From an uncultured Muribaculaceae bacterium (GTDB taxonomy: Bacteria; Bacteroidota; Bacteroidia; Bacteroidales; Muribaculaceae): DNA of 27,207 nt. A program made the position numbers and the translations under genes. The notes beneath the pieces are model-generated. The model made no database searches. It was not told the origin of the DNA and saw nothing but the letters and a program-made list of their open reading frames with translations. This document shows positions 16,622-25,300 of the stretch, piece after piece; the stretch's first letter is position 1, and each line of letters begins with the position of its first letter. The DNA lies in contig CAJURN010000030.1 in NCBI GenBank assembly GCA_910589055.1, positions 1 to 27,207 on the forward strand, written 5' to 3'.

Positions 16622-18493
16622 TCAGAAAACGATTTTCTTCACCGAGCCGTCGGAATACTTCACGATGTTAAGTCCTTGCTGCGGCTCGTCGAAGCGTATG
16701 CCCTGCAAGTTGTAATAGCCTGTTACTACCACTCCATTGTTTACACCGGTTTCGATTCCGATTATTCCGCTCGCATTTTCGGTTGTGAAAGTCTGTTCCT
16801 CGCCGTAGGTGGTGCTTCCACCGGCTTTAACGTATGCACGGCATACATAAGTAGTGGACGGCTCGAGGTTTTCGAGCGCTACGTTCATCACCTGTCCTGT
16901 GGATATTATAGTTGTGACATTTCCGGCATTGGCTTTATCCTTTGCTTTCTGAGTTTCAGAACTGCCGACGGGCCAGTACTCAATCCCTTGTTCGTCAATC
17001 TCATCGGTACCGGCCATGACGTATGCTCGCACAGACGCCGACGTTGCTGATACGGATGTAACGGGGTAAGTGTGTACGGTAGGCTCGAAGTAGCTGAAGT
17101 CGCTCGGGTCAAAGCCTTTCCATTCTCCGAAATATTCATCGCCTGAATCTGACTTGTAGAAAGGACGGACTTTGTAATACGAGTCGGACGAAAGTCCCTG
17201 TATACGTCCTTCAAGAACACCGTTGTAAATCCGTCCGTTTCCTCTGCGCGACGATACTACCTCCGGAGCATCAACCTTGCGCCACTCAAATCCCGCTCCG
17301 AGATCTTCATCCGAAATATTTGTATTAGCAGCTACAACAGCAGTTGTACTGTTCACTGATTTTGGTTCAAGGGTTTCAAGAATCAATTCCGGTGTTTTAA
17401 CGGTTTTGGATACACTTTCTCCCGATGGATAAACGACGTATTTTATGGTTATGGATGTGTTTGGCTTTAATCCTGTGATGGGAACTCCATCGTATTTGTT
17501 TTGTACCTTTCCATTAATCCAAAGTTCAGAGTATGTCACTTTCGCATCTATTTCTTGATAAGAAGTGTTGATTAACACAGAAGTTGGAGTGACTTTAGTT
17601 GTTATAGACGGTTTGAATCCTTTCGTTGTTACTGTTTGGCGATATTTACTTTCTGCTGTACCTATTTTTGCGTAAAATATAAATTCTCGCGTACATTTAG
17701 GATACAATTCACTCACCGTGATATGATTTTGATTTATGTGCTCATCTTCTTCAATAAAACCTATTTCAGATATTTCCAATGTATTATCTTTACCATATTT
17801 AAGATTGGATATGGTTATAGTTTTTTGTGTCGTATATGAATCAAAATCCCAATATGCCGGTTTTGTATACTCTCTTATTATTTTGCTCTCGGCGTATCCA
17901 TGGTTATCAGGAAGATTATTTCCATATAATTGGCCGGAATAAATAACGTATGGATAGAAAGTGTATGAAGTACCCCTTTCGTGGAAAGGAAGTAAGCCTG
18001 TTGCGTCACATACATCGCCAGTGGCTTTGTAATACTTTTCAGTTTCTTTGCAATAAACTCCATATTCACTTGCGGTTAGATTGTCGTCTTTTGACACAGT
18101 GAATCCGCTGAATCGGATTTTACCTTCATAAGGTGTGGTTTTTTCGATAGAGATTGATGGAATTTGTGTGGTAAAGTATTCTGTAAGTGTTTTTTCAGTC
18201 GTGTCTACAAAGTAACTTACTTCTATTGCGTATGTAGTAGAGGGATGTAATCCATAAACATTGCAATACCCGTTGTTATTTTTAATTTCCTTATTGTCAA
18301 CTTTTATTGATTTGATTGTTATCTCATCGGGTCCAGTTGTAAAAACATTGAAAGATACGGATGAAAGGTTCGTGTTGATGTTTTCAACCCATAAATAGCT
18401 TTTTTCTCCAACTTGTGTGTCCGCTCCTTGCGCGAGAAGGTTTAATGAAATGATGCAGGCGAGCATCATGAGCCAAATTTTTTTCTTTTCCAT
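16622..18493 (-). CDS. Secreted FN3-like repeat protein with T9SS-type C-terminus
   Basis: A 623-residue exported protein with a signal peptide (MEKKKIWLMMLACIISLNLLAQ). The body is a row of beta-sandwich, fibronectin-type-III-like modules, recognisable by repeated GLxPxTxYxxxxY patterns: YGLHPSTTYAIEVSY near 80, ITGLKPNTSITIKYVVY, IQGLSSDSYYKVRPFY and LENLEPSTTYVCRAYV near 550. The last ~35 residues (YYNLQGIRF, GLNIVKYSDGSVKKIVF) match the variant T9SS sorting signals of gut Bacteroidales. It has no catalytic motif; an adhesive or surface scaffold role is only a guess. Base composition is split: one sampled line of the N-terminal part (17641-17700) is about 30% GC, against about 47% in the C-terminal part (17161-17220). 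It converges on purB and sits inside the cassette bounded by the purB 3' duplication. Confidence 0.8.
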   Translation of the reverse strand: MEKKKIWLMMLACIISLNLLAQGADTQVGEKSYLWVENINTNLSSVSFNVFTTGPDEITIKSIKVDNKEIKNNNGYCNVYGLHPSTTYAIEVSYFVDTTEKTLTEYFTTQIPSISIEKTTPYEGKIRFSGFTVSKDDNLTASEYGVYCKETEKYYKATGDVCDATGLLPFHERGTSYTFYPYVIYSGQLYGNNLPDNHGYAESKIIREYTKPAYWDFDSYTTQKTITISNLKYGKDNTLEISEIGFIEEDEHINQNHITVSELYPKCTREFIFYAKIGTAESKYRQTVTTKGFKPSITTKVTPTSVLINTSYQEIDAKVTYSELWINGKVQNKYDGVPITGLKPNTSITIKYVVYPSGESVSKTVKTPELILETLEPKSVNSTTAVVAANTNISDEDLGAGFEWRKVDAPEVVSSRRGNGRIYNGVLEGRIQGLSSDSYYKVRPFYKSDSGDEYFGEWKGFDPSDFSYFEPTVHTYPVTSVSATSASVRAYVMAGTDEIDEQGIEYWPVGSSETQKAKDKANAGNVTTIISTGQVMNVALENLEPSTTYVCRAYVKAGGSTTYGEEQTFTTENASGIIGIETGVNNGVVVTGYYNLQGIRFDEPQQGLNIVKYSDGSVKKIVF

Positions 18494-18544
18494 TGTTAGA
18501 ACTGTTCCCTGCGCTCCCCTGCATAGGTTTTCTTATTTAAGTTT

Positions 18545-18682
18545 ATGAAAAAGAAAAGCGCGGGAGTCTGTACTGTTGCTTGTCCCGCACATCTTCGGCC
18601 TTCGCATTGCCTATCACGCTGGAACAAGCAACACAGAAACCCACGCCGATATGATTACACACATAGTGCTTCCCGCTTTTAA
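18545..18682 (+). CDS. Possible 45-residue small ORF in structured DNA
   Basis: ATG at 18545 to TAA at 18680-18682 encodes a Cys- and Arg-rich 45-residue peptide (starts MKKKSAGVCTVACPAHL, ends THSASRF) with no recognised domain. It starts 51 bp from, and divergent to, the FN3-like gene. Because it lies in inverted-repeat DNA and an opposite-strand frame ends in the same TTAA, it may be a by-product of an RNA or DNA structure. Confidence 0.25.
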   Translation: MKKKSAGVCTVACPAHLRPSHCLSRWNKQHRNPRRYDYTHSASRF

Positions 18683-18780
18683 CGGGAAACACCTGTGGGT
18701 ATGACATACCCGTGAGCATCTACTGTTGCATTGTCCTTGAGCGTGATGAAGTTGCGAAGTTCAGATGTGCCAAGAACAAA
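18571..18780. repeat. Imperfect inverted repeats upstream of the FN3-like gene
   Basis: About 60 bp at 18571-18640 reappear, inverted and imperfectly, at 18718-18780; shared pieces include TGTTGC, AGCGTGAT and GATGTGC. The left arm itself holds a 10-bp inverted repeat, TGTTGCTTGT (18574-18583) with ACAAGCAACA (18624-18633). The centre holds TTCCCG/CGGGAA around TTTTAA. The region could fold into a large structured RNA leader of the FN3-like gene, or be an inverted mobile repeat. No matching RNA family is recognised. Confidence 0.45.
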
Positions 18781-18801
18781 CGTTGAGTAAACGCTTTTCA
18801 A
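18679..18801 (-). other. Open 40-codon frame, non-ATG start, antisense to the small ORF
   Basis: From a TTG at 18799-18801 the minus strand is open for 40 codons to TAA (18679-18681). The peptide is protein-like (FVLGTSELRNFITLKDN, then DAHGYVIPTG) but has no ATG, and a stop codon lies four codons upstream. It may be a relic or repeat-derived coding fragment. Its stop overlaps the stop of the opposite small ORF. Confidence 0.25.
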
Positions 18802-18860
18802 TATGTATCCTTATCCCGCCCGTATCCTCTGACACCACGGCGCGGATTCGTCCGTAAAGG

Positions 18861-19139
18861 TACGAAATTATCGTAGTTTATACAGTTAAATAATCTTAAT
18901 TGGGTGAAGCGGGTCGTAGTCAAAAGTGAGTGCCGGGGAAAATGCTTATACTCTGTTATCGGCGTCCTCCGGACGCCATTTCAGAGGATGGATATACCCG
19001 GCACACCTCCGGCAGAAGCCTGCGGTGTACCGGGGTACTGAATAATCAGCGTCCTCCGGACGCCAATCATCTGGTATGATTTACCGGGCACGCCTACACT
19101 AAAGCTCCGGCGTACAGCGGTTACGAAATAATCGTGGTC
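18861..19139. repeat. Block bounded by direct repeats TACGAAATNATCGTNGT
   Basis: TACGAAATTATCGTAGT starts at 18861 and TACGAAATAATCGTGGT at 19122, 261 bp apart in the same orientation. They bracket the REP-like hairpins. No ORF of note is inside. Confidence 0.4.
18961..19120. repeat. Two tandem REP-like double-hairpin units
   Basis: Unit 1 begins with GGCGTCCTCCGGACGCC (18961-18977, 7-bp stem, TCC loop) followed by a second stem CCGGCACACC (18998-19007) with GGTGTACCGG (19024-19033). Unit 2 begins 87 bp later with AGCGTCCTCCGGACGCC (19048-19064) and has a diverged second stem at about 19083-19122. The form resembles intergenic REP-like palindromes. No associated transposase is visible. Confidence 0.6.
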
Positions 19140-19202
19140 TTTCTGCGAAAGCGGCTTCGCCGATGACCTTCGGGAGCGCGTTGCCGATGGTCTCTAAAAA
19201 CT

Positions 19203-19373
19203 GAACTCCGCGCCCTCTCCCCCGCCACCTACGTAGGCTACGGCGTGGAATAGTCCGGATGGCGGATAATCCTGAGTCTAATCCCCCCATTAGCGGGGTC
19301 AATAATATAGCCAAGGGCTGCGAACCTCATCTGTGGTTCGCAGCCCTTGGCTTTTAGTTTTTTAGAAACATCC
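19203..19373 (+). pseudogene. Displaced copy B of the purB 3' end plus terminator
   Basis: The last 17 codons of purB (19203-19253, ending in TAG) and the following 28 bp are identical to 16424-16502. Then come a variable stretch and the same 15-bp-stem terminator (19310-19351 with its T-rich tail). No other part of purB precedes it. It therefore marks a duplication junction, with the FN3-like cassette lying between the copies. The hairpin now separates the cassette from the GH29 gene. Confidence 0.9.
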
Positions 19374-19391
19374 TTTTAGCTTAGATGAACC

Positions 19392-21005
19392 TCACTCCGT
19401 TGTGATGGCGAGGACGGGGGCGATTTCGTTGGGATGGGTGGAGGGGAGGGTGATGCGGAGGCCGGTGTTTTCGTTGGTGAAGTCAACGGGGCCGTGGCCG
19501 AGAAGCCGTACTGAGGTGACTTTGCCGGAGTAGGTGTCGGAGCCTTTGGCGAAGGATTTAAGGGTGATTTCCTTTTCTTCGGGCCATGCCATCACTGTGG
19601 CGTAGACGGTGCCGGATTTCTGCGTGTAGCGGATGTCGCGGGAGGTGTAGTCGAAGCCTTCGTTGAATCCCTGGGCGTTGAGGGGACTGACAGCCTCGGC
19701 AAGCGGTCCCTCGCCGAAGGTTTTCCACGTGCGCGTGTCGTACACGGCTTCGCTGTTTATGTCCATCCAAGCCTTTATGCCGGCGAGGATTTCGCGCTCT
19801 TTGTCGTCGATTGTTCCGTCGCCTTTGATGGGGATGCTCAGGAGCAGGTTGCCGTTTTTGCTCACGACATCCATGAGCATACGTATTACGGTGGCGGCGC
19901 TTTTGTAGCGGTTTTTATTATAACGTTTTTGGCTGTAATGCCATTCGCCGATGCAGGTGCATGTCTGCCAGTAGTCGGCTTGCATGCGGTCGGGGATGCC
20001 GCGCTCCACGTCCCACAGAAGGGCGGAACTCGTTTCGGGCTTGAGTTGCTTGCCTGTCACGACCACCTGCGGTTGGCCGCCGCCGTTGGCTGCCGAACTG
20101 AAGTTGTAGTAGCTCGCAAGGAAATCTTTGCCCCATTGGTCGTCGCAGCCGTAGAATGGCAGTACGGTATCGTCGAAGTAAATCATGTCGGGCGAGTAGT
20201 CGTAGACGAGCTGCAATGTACGGTTCATGAGTTTACGCTTGTATTCTTCGGATGGCAGGGAGGCTCCGTTGACCCAGTCCCATTGCTTGTGGATGGAACC
20301 TTCGTTTTCCCACCCTTCGCTTGGAGTGTGGTTCTGGGCGTACAGTTCCTGAGGGTCGTAGCCTTTCCACCACTTTTCAGAACCGTCGGGGTTGGGCTTG
20401 TAGCCGTCTTCAAGGGTGAGATTTCCGTCGTACTTCTGCGAGCCTTCGAGCCATGTCCATGTATGGCTTGCGTGTACGCTTACACCCAAAGGAAGCCCGG
20501 CCTCGCGGGCGGCTTTGGCCCACTCGCCCACAAGGTCACGGCGAGGTCCGATGTTGACAGAGTTCCATTGCTGATAGGGACTGTTCCAGAGGTCGAAGTT
20601 GTCGTGATGGTTGGCGAGCACCATGAAAAATCTCGCTCCTACGCTTTTGTAAAGCTCCACAAGTTCCTTAGGATTCCAGTTTTCGGCCTTCCATTCGTTG
20701 CAGAGGTCTTTGAGTCCGAATGTAGCCGGGTCGCCGTAATGTTCTTGGTGCCACTTGTTCTGCCCCGACCCGTCGTAGTACATTGAGCGGGCATACCAGT
20801 CGCCGTCTTCGGCTTCGCACTGAGGACCCCAGTGTGCCCATATTCCGAATTTTGCGTTTTTGAACCATTCGGGGCATTGCCAGGATGAAAGACTTTCCCA
20901 GTCGGCGGTGTATTGTCCGGGATATTGCTGCATGTCGGGACGTTCTGTCGCGCCGGATACGGTTGCTAATGCGGCAAGAGCAAATATGAGGAATGTTTTT
21001 TTCAT
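19392..21005 (-). CDS. Secreted GH29 alpha-L-fucosidase
   Basis: A 537-residue exported glycoside hydrolase of family GH29, which releases L-fucose from host glycans or plant oligosaccharides with retention of configuration. The signal peptide is MKKTFLIFALAALATVSGA. The barrel begins at WFKNAKFGIWAHWGPQ (about 47-62). ANHHDNFDLWNS (131-142) carries the conserved His133/His134, and SPDMIYFDD near 271-279 places the likely nucleophile at Asp278. The typical NGNLLLSIP follows, then a C-terminal beta domain. The acid/base residue cannot be assigned safely by eye. It stands alone between the duplicated purB end and galM, with no SusC/SusD pair in the window, so it is not in a complete polysaccharide-utilisation locus here. 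Confidence 0.92.
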   Translation of the reverse strand: MKKTFLIFALAALATVSGATERPDMQQYPGQYTADWESLSSWQCPEWFKNAKFGIWAHWGPQCEAEDGDWYARSMYYDGSGQNKWHQEHYGDPATFGLKDLCNEWKAENWNPKELVELYKSVGARFFMVLANHHDNFDLWNSPYQQWNSVNIGPRRDLVGEWAKAAREAGLPLGVSVHASHTWTWLEGSQKYDGNLTLEDGYKPNPDGSEKWWKGYDPQELYAQNHTPSEGWENEGSIHKQWDWVNGASLPSEEYKRKLMNRTLQLVYDYSPDMIYFDDTVLPFYGCDDQWGKDFLASYYNFSSAANGGGQPQVVVTGKQLKPETSSALLWDVERGIPDRMQADYWQTCTCIGEWHYSQKRYNKNRYKSAATVIRMLMDVVSKNGNLLLSIPIKGDGTIDDKEREILAGIKAWMDINSEAVYDTRTWKTFGEGPLAEAVSPLNAQGFNEGFDYTSRDIRYTQKSGTVYATVMAWPEEKEITLKSFAKGSDTYSGKVTSVRLLGHGPVDFTNENTGLRITLPSTHPNEIAPVLAITTE

Positions 21006-21123
21006 GATACTGAATTAGGCTTTTTGCAAAGGTCGGTAAATTATGTGAGATTTGGATATTGTAAAACAAGCAAAAACTATCAGGAAAGCCATAAAAAGTA
21101 TAATAAAGTTGATTTGCTATATA

Positions 21124-21163
21124 CGAAAAGCGCATCTGTCGCCGGGGACGGATGCGCTTTTCG
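21124..21163 (-). terminator. galM terminator
   Basis: A perfect 13-bp stem CGAAAAGCGCATC (21124-21136) with GATGCGCTTTTCG (21151-21163), loop 14 nt, lies 19 bp beyond the galM stop on the minus strand. The stem itself provides the T-run. It separates galM from the GH29 gene. Confidence 0.7.
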
Positions 21164-21182
21164 TTCTTTGTTTATGGTTTTA

Positions 21183-22226
21183 TCAGCAGCCGAAGCGGAA
21201 GATGATTTCCTGACGGTATTCCTCGCCGGGGCAGAGCAGGGCGGAGGGGAAAGCGGGCTTGTTGGGGGCGTCGGGGAATCCCTGACATTCGATGGCTACG
21301 CCGTCGTAGTCGCTGTATCGGCCTCCGGCCTTGTTTTCGGGGGCACCTTCGAGCCAGTTGCCGGTGTAGACCTGTACGCCGGGCTGTGTTGTGGCAACTT
21401 CGAGCGTACGGCCTGATTCGGGATCTTCGAGCACGGCGATGCTCCGGAGTTTGCCCGGTTCGTAGCCGTCGATTACCCAGCAGTTGTCATAGCCTTTGCC
21501 GTAGTTGAGCGCGGGGAAGTCGGCCTTGATGTCCTTGCCGAGAGTTTTGGGAGTGGTGAAGTCCATCGGCGTGCCTGCCACGGGAGCGATTTCGCCTGTG
21601 GGGATGAGAGTGTCGTCGGTGGGCAGGTAGTTGGCGGCAGCCAGACGGAGGGTGTGGTTGAGGACTGTTCCGGAGGCGTGGCCTGCAAGGTTGAAGTAGG
21701 CGTGGTTGGTGAGGTTGACAACGGTTTTCTTGTCGCAGGTTGCGGTGAGATGCAGTTTCAGTTCGTTGTCGTCGGTCCAGAGGTATGTGGCTTTTGCAAC
21801 GAGCTTGCCGGGATAGCCTTCCTCGCCGTCGGCCGAGGTGTAGCTGAGCTCGACGGCGTTGTCGAAGATTGACTCAACTTTCCAGTTGTGGTTCTGGAAT
21901 CCTGTCGGGCCGCCGTGTAGGGCGTTGGGGCCGTTGTTGATTGCGAGGTGATATTGTGTGCCGTCGATTGTGAAGAGGCCTTTTGCAATGCGGTTGGCGA
22001 AGCGTCCGGGCACTTTTCCGGCGCAGGGGCCGTCGGCCAGGTAGTCGGCGGGATTCTTGTAGCCGAGTACCACGTCGGCCATCTTTCCGTTGCGGTCGGG
22101 CACGTTCACCTCAACTATTCCGGCTCCGAGGGTGGAAATCACGACGGATGCTCCGGAGGTGTTGGTGATGGTTATCAGAGTAATGTCGCCTGTCTTGGGC
22201 GAGGGTACGTTTTTTGTCGTTATCAT
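21183..22226 (-). CDS. galM: Aldose 1-epimerase (mutarotase)
   Basis: A 347-residue enzyme that interconverts alpha and beta anomers of galactose and other aldoses. Family motifs are GRFANRIAKG (about 74-83), ALHGGPTGF with His104, SADGEEGYPG (131-140), NLTNHAYFNL with catalytic His175, and Glu313 in GVAIECQGFPD as the catalytic base. No signal peptide is evident, so it is probably cytoplasmic. It is flanked by hairpins on both sides and seems to be its own transcription unit between carB and the fucosidase gene. Confidence 0.95.
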   Translation of the reverse strand: MITTKNVPSPKTGDITLITITNTSGASVVISTLGAGIVEVNVPDRNGKMADVVLGYKNPADYLADGPCAGKVPGRFANRIAKGLFTIDGTQYHLAINNGPNALHGGPTGFQNHNWKVESIFDNAVELSYTSADGEEGYPGKLVAKATYLWTDDNELKLHLTATCDKKTVVNLTNHAYFNLAGHASGTVLNHTLRLAAANYLPTDDTLIPTGEIAPVAGTPMDFTTPKTLGKDIKADFPALNYGKGYDNCWVIDGYEPGKLRSIAVLEDPESGRTLEVATTQPGVQVYTGNWLEGAPENKAGGRYSDYDGVAIECQGFPDAPNKPAFPSALLCPGEEYRQEIIFRFGC

Positions 22227-22256
22227 GGCATTTTATTGAGTTATGAAATATAATAT

Positions 22257-22287
22257 CGGGAGCGCTACACCGGAGTGAACGCTCCCG
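22257..22287 (-). terminator. Hairpin after carB, probable weak terminator
   Basis: CGGGAGCG (22257-22264) pairs perfectly with CGCTCCCG (22280-22287) across a 15-nt loop, 20 bp past the carB stop on the minus strand. The following minus-strand sequence is A/T-rich (ATATTATATTT) rather than a pure T-run. Confidence 0.5.
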
Positions 22288-22307
22288 ACGTAAAAGAGTT
22301 CAAAGAA

Positions 22308-25300
22308 TTAATACTCGTCCCAGCTGCGGATTTGGATTTTGTCCAGGGGAAGCTCGGTGAAGGCATGGATGAAGGCCGATGCCAGACGGGCATTTGTGAG
22401 CAGCGGAATGTTGAGGTCGATTGCGGCGCGGCGGATTTTGCGGCCGTTGCTCAACTCAGTGCCGGTGAGATTCTTGGGAATGTTCACCACCAGGTCTACG
22501 GCATGGTCGTGGAGAAGCTGGAGAGCTTGCGGTTCCATATCGGGCTGTGAGGGCCAGTAGACGCGGATTGCCGGAACGCCGTTCTCGTTGAGGAACTGGC
22601 ATGTTCCTCCGGTGGCGTAGATGGTGAGCCCGCTCTTGTGCAGGAGTCGGGCGGCGTCGAGCATGTCGGCCTTCTGCTTGGCGGTGCCGGTGCTGAGCAG
22701 AACGGCTTTCGAGGGCACGCGCAGACCCACGGCGAGAAGCGCTTTCAGCACGGCTTCGTTGGTGTCGTCGCCGATACATCCCACCTCGCCCGTCGATGCC
22801 ATATCGACGCCCAACACGGGGTCGGCGCCCTGAAGGCGAGAGAAGGAGAATTGCGAGGCCTTCACACCTACGTAGTCGAGGTCGAACGCGCTCTTGGCGG
22901 GTTTCTCTACCGGGAGCCCAAGCATGATTTTGGTTGCGAGGTCGATGAAGTTGATTTTAAGCACTTTCGACACGAAGGGGAAACTTCGCGATGCGCGCAG
23001 GTTACATTCAATCACCTTGATGTCGTTGTTCTTGGCAAGGAACTGGATATTGAACGGGCCGGAGATATTGAGTGCGGCAGCGATGCGGGCCGATACCTTC
23101 TTGATGCGGCGCATCGTTTCCACATAGAGCTTCTGCGGCGGGAACTGGATGGTAGCGTCGCCGGAGTGCACACCTGCAAATTCGATGTGTTCCGAAATGG
23201 CGTATGCTTTGATTTCGCCCTTGTCGGCCACGGCATCCATCTCGATTTCCTTTGCGAACTGGATAAATTCGCTTACTACCACGGGGTGCTGCTTCGACAC
23301 GTTGGCGGCAAGGCGAAGGAAGCGCACGAGCTCATCGTGGTTGGAGCACACGTTCATTGCCGCGCCAGAGAGCACGTAGCTGGGGCGCACGAGCACGGGA
23401 TATCCAACCTCGGCCACGAAGTCGTTGATGTCCTCAAGGCTCGTGAGCTCGCGCCAGCGGGGCTGGTCGATTCCGAGATTGTCGAGCATGGCCGAGAATT
23501 TGTGGCGGTCCTCGGCGTTGTCGATGCTCAGAGCCGATGTTCCGAGGATGTTGACTCCCTGTGCGTCAAGGCGTGTGGCGAGGTTGTTCGGAATCTGGCC
23601 GCCAACGGAGAGTATGGTTCCGTGGGGCTTTTCGAGTTCCAGAATATCCATCACGCGCTCGAAGGTGAGCTCGTCGAAGTAGAGCCGGTCGCACATGTCG
23701 TAGTCGGTCGAGACAGTCTCGGGGTTGTAGTTAATCATCACCGAGCGCCATCCCTGCTGTTTTACCGTCATCAGGGCGTTGACCGAACACCAGTCGAATT
23801 CCACTGAAGAGCCGATGCGGTAGGCGCCGGAGCCGAGCACCACGATTGAGCGGTGGTCGCCTGTGTAGTCAATGTCGTTGTGGGTGCCGTTGTAGGTGAG
23901 ATAGAGGTAGTTGGTCTCGGCAGGATATTCTGCGGCAAGGGTGTCGATCTGTTTCACCACGGGCACGATGCCAAGCTGCTTGCGCACGTTGCGCACATGC
24001 AGGATCGACGCTTCCGTATCTTTGCCCATCGCGTCCTTGAAGAGTGAGCGGGCAATCTGGAAGTCGCTGAAACCCTGCTGCTTGGCCTGACGCAGAAGGG
24101 CTGCCGGAACTTTCTCGGCCTCGTCGTATTGCTCCAGTTCGCGGGACGTGTCCATGATGTTCTGGAGCTTGTAGAGGAACCAGCGGTCGATTTTTGTAAG
24201 CTCATGGATGCGGTCGACGCTGTAACCGGCACGCATTGCCTTGGATATGACGAATATGCGCTTGTCGGTGGGCGACTGGAGGGCTGCGTCGATGTCGTTG
24301 ATTTCGAGCGGACGGTTCTCCACGAATCCGTGCATGCCCTGGCCTATCATGCGCAGACCTTTCTGGATTGCTTCCTCAAAGGTGCGTCCGATAGCCATGA
24401 CCTCGCCTACTGATTTCATCGACGAGCCGATTTTGCGGTCTACGCCGTGGAATTTTCCGAGGTCCCAGCGGGGAATCTTGCACACTACATAGTCGAGTGC
24501 GGGCTCGAAAAATGCCGAGGTCTTGTGGGTGATGGAGTTCTTGAGGTCGAACAGGCCGTAGCCGAGAGCGAGCTTGGCGGCCACGAAAGCCAGGGGATAG
24601 CCCGTTGCCTTGGATGCGAGCGCCGATGAGCGGCTCAGACGGGCGTTCACTTCGATAACGCGGTAGTCCATCGACGCGGGGTCGTAGGCGTACTGCACGT
24701 TACATTCGCCCACGATGCCGACGTGGCGTATGATTTTGATTGCGAGCGAGCGCAGGTAGTGGTAGTCGTCGTTGCTCAGTGTCTGTGAGGGCGCCACGAC
24801 GATACTTTCGCCGGTGTGGATGCCGAGGGGGTCGAAGTTTTCCATGTTGCACACCGTGATACAGTTGTCGTAACGGTCGCGCACCACTTCGTATTCAACT
24901 TCTTTCCAACCTTTGAGCGACTTCTCCACGAGCACCTGGGGCGAGAAGGCGAGCGCTTTCTCGACGAGTGCCTGAAGCTGGGCGTCGTCGTCGCAGAATC
25001 CGCTGCCGAGGCCTCCGAGGGCGTAGGCGGCGCGCACGATTACGGGGTAGCCGAGGTCGCTGGCCACGCGCAGGGCGTCGTCGATGTTGTCGACGGCTTC
25101 GCTGCGGATTGTGCGCACGTCGATTTCGTCGAGTTTTTCAACAAACAGCTCGCGGTCTTCGGTGTCCATGATTGCCTGCACGGGAGTGCCGAGCACCTGC
25201 ACGTTGTATTTTTCGAGTATGCCCGATTTGAACAGCTCCACGCCGCAGTTGAGGGCAGTCTGTCCGCCGAAGGCAAGGAGGATTCCGTCGGGACGCTCTT

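Noticed and set aside
18571..19139. CRISPR array in the repeat-rich stretch
   Set aside because: Repeats are inverted or only two-fold, with no regular direct repeats and spacers and no cas genes.
16594..19202. Complete integrative island or prophage between the purB copies
   Set aside because: No integrase, recombinase, phage or conjugation gene is present; only the boundary duplication is supported.
19099..19314. 71-residue minus-strand ORF near the purB duplicate
   Set aside because: It is made from the REP-like block and the reverse of the purB fragment, so it is a by-product of repeats.
19392..22226. Polysaccharide utilisation locus with the fucosidase and galM
   Set aside because: No SusC/SusD pair, regulator or other glycosidase is in the window, and a terminator separates the two genes.
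22638..23807. 389-codon plus-strand frame inside carB
   Set aside because: It is antisense to a strongly conserved enzyme and shows no domain or promoter.
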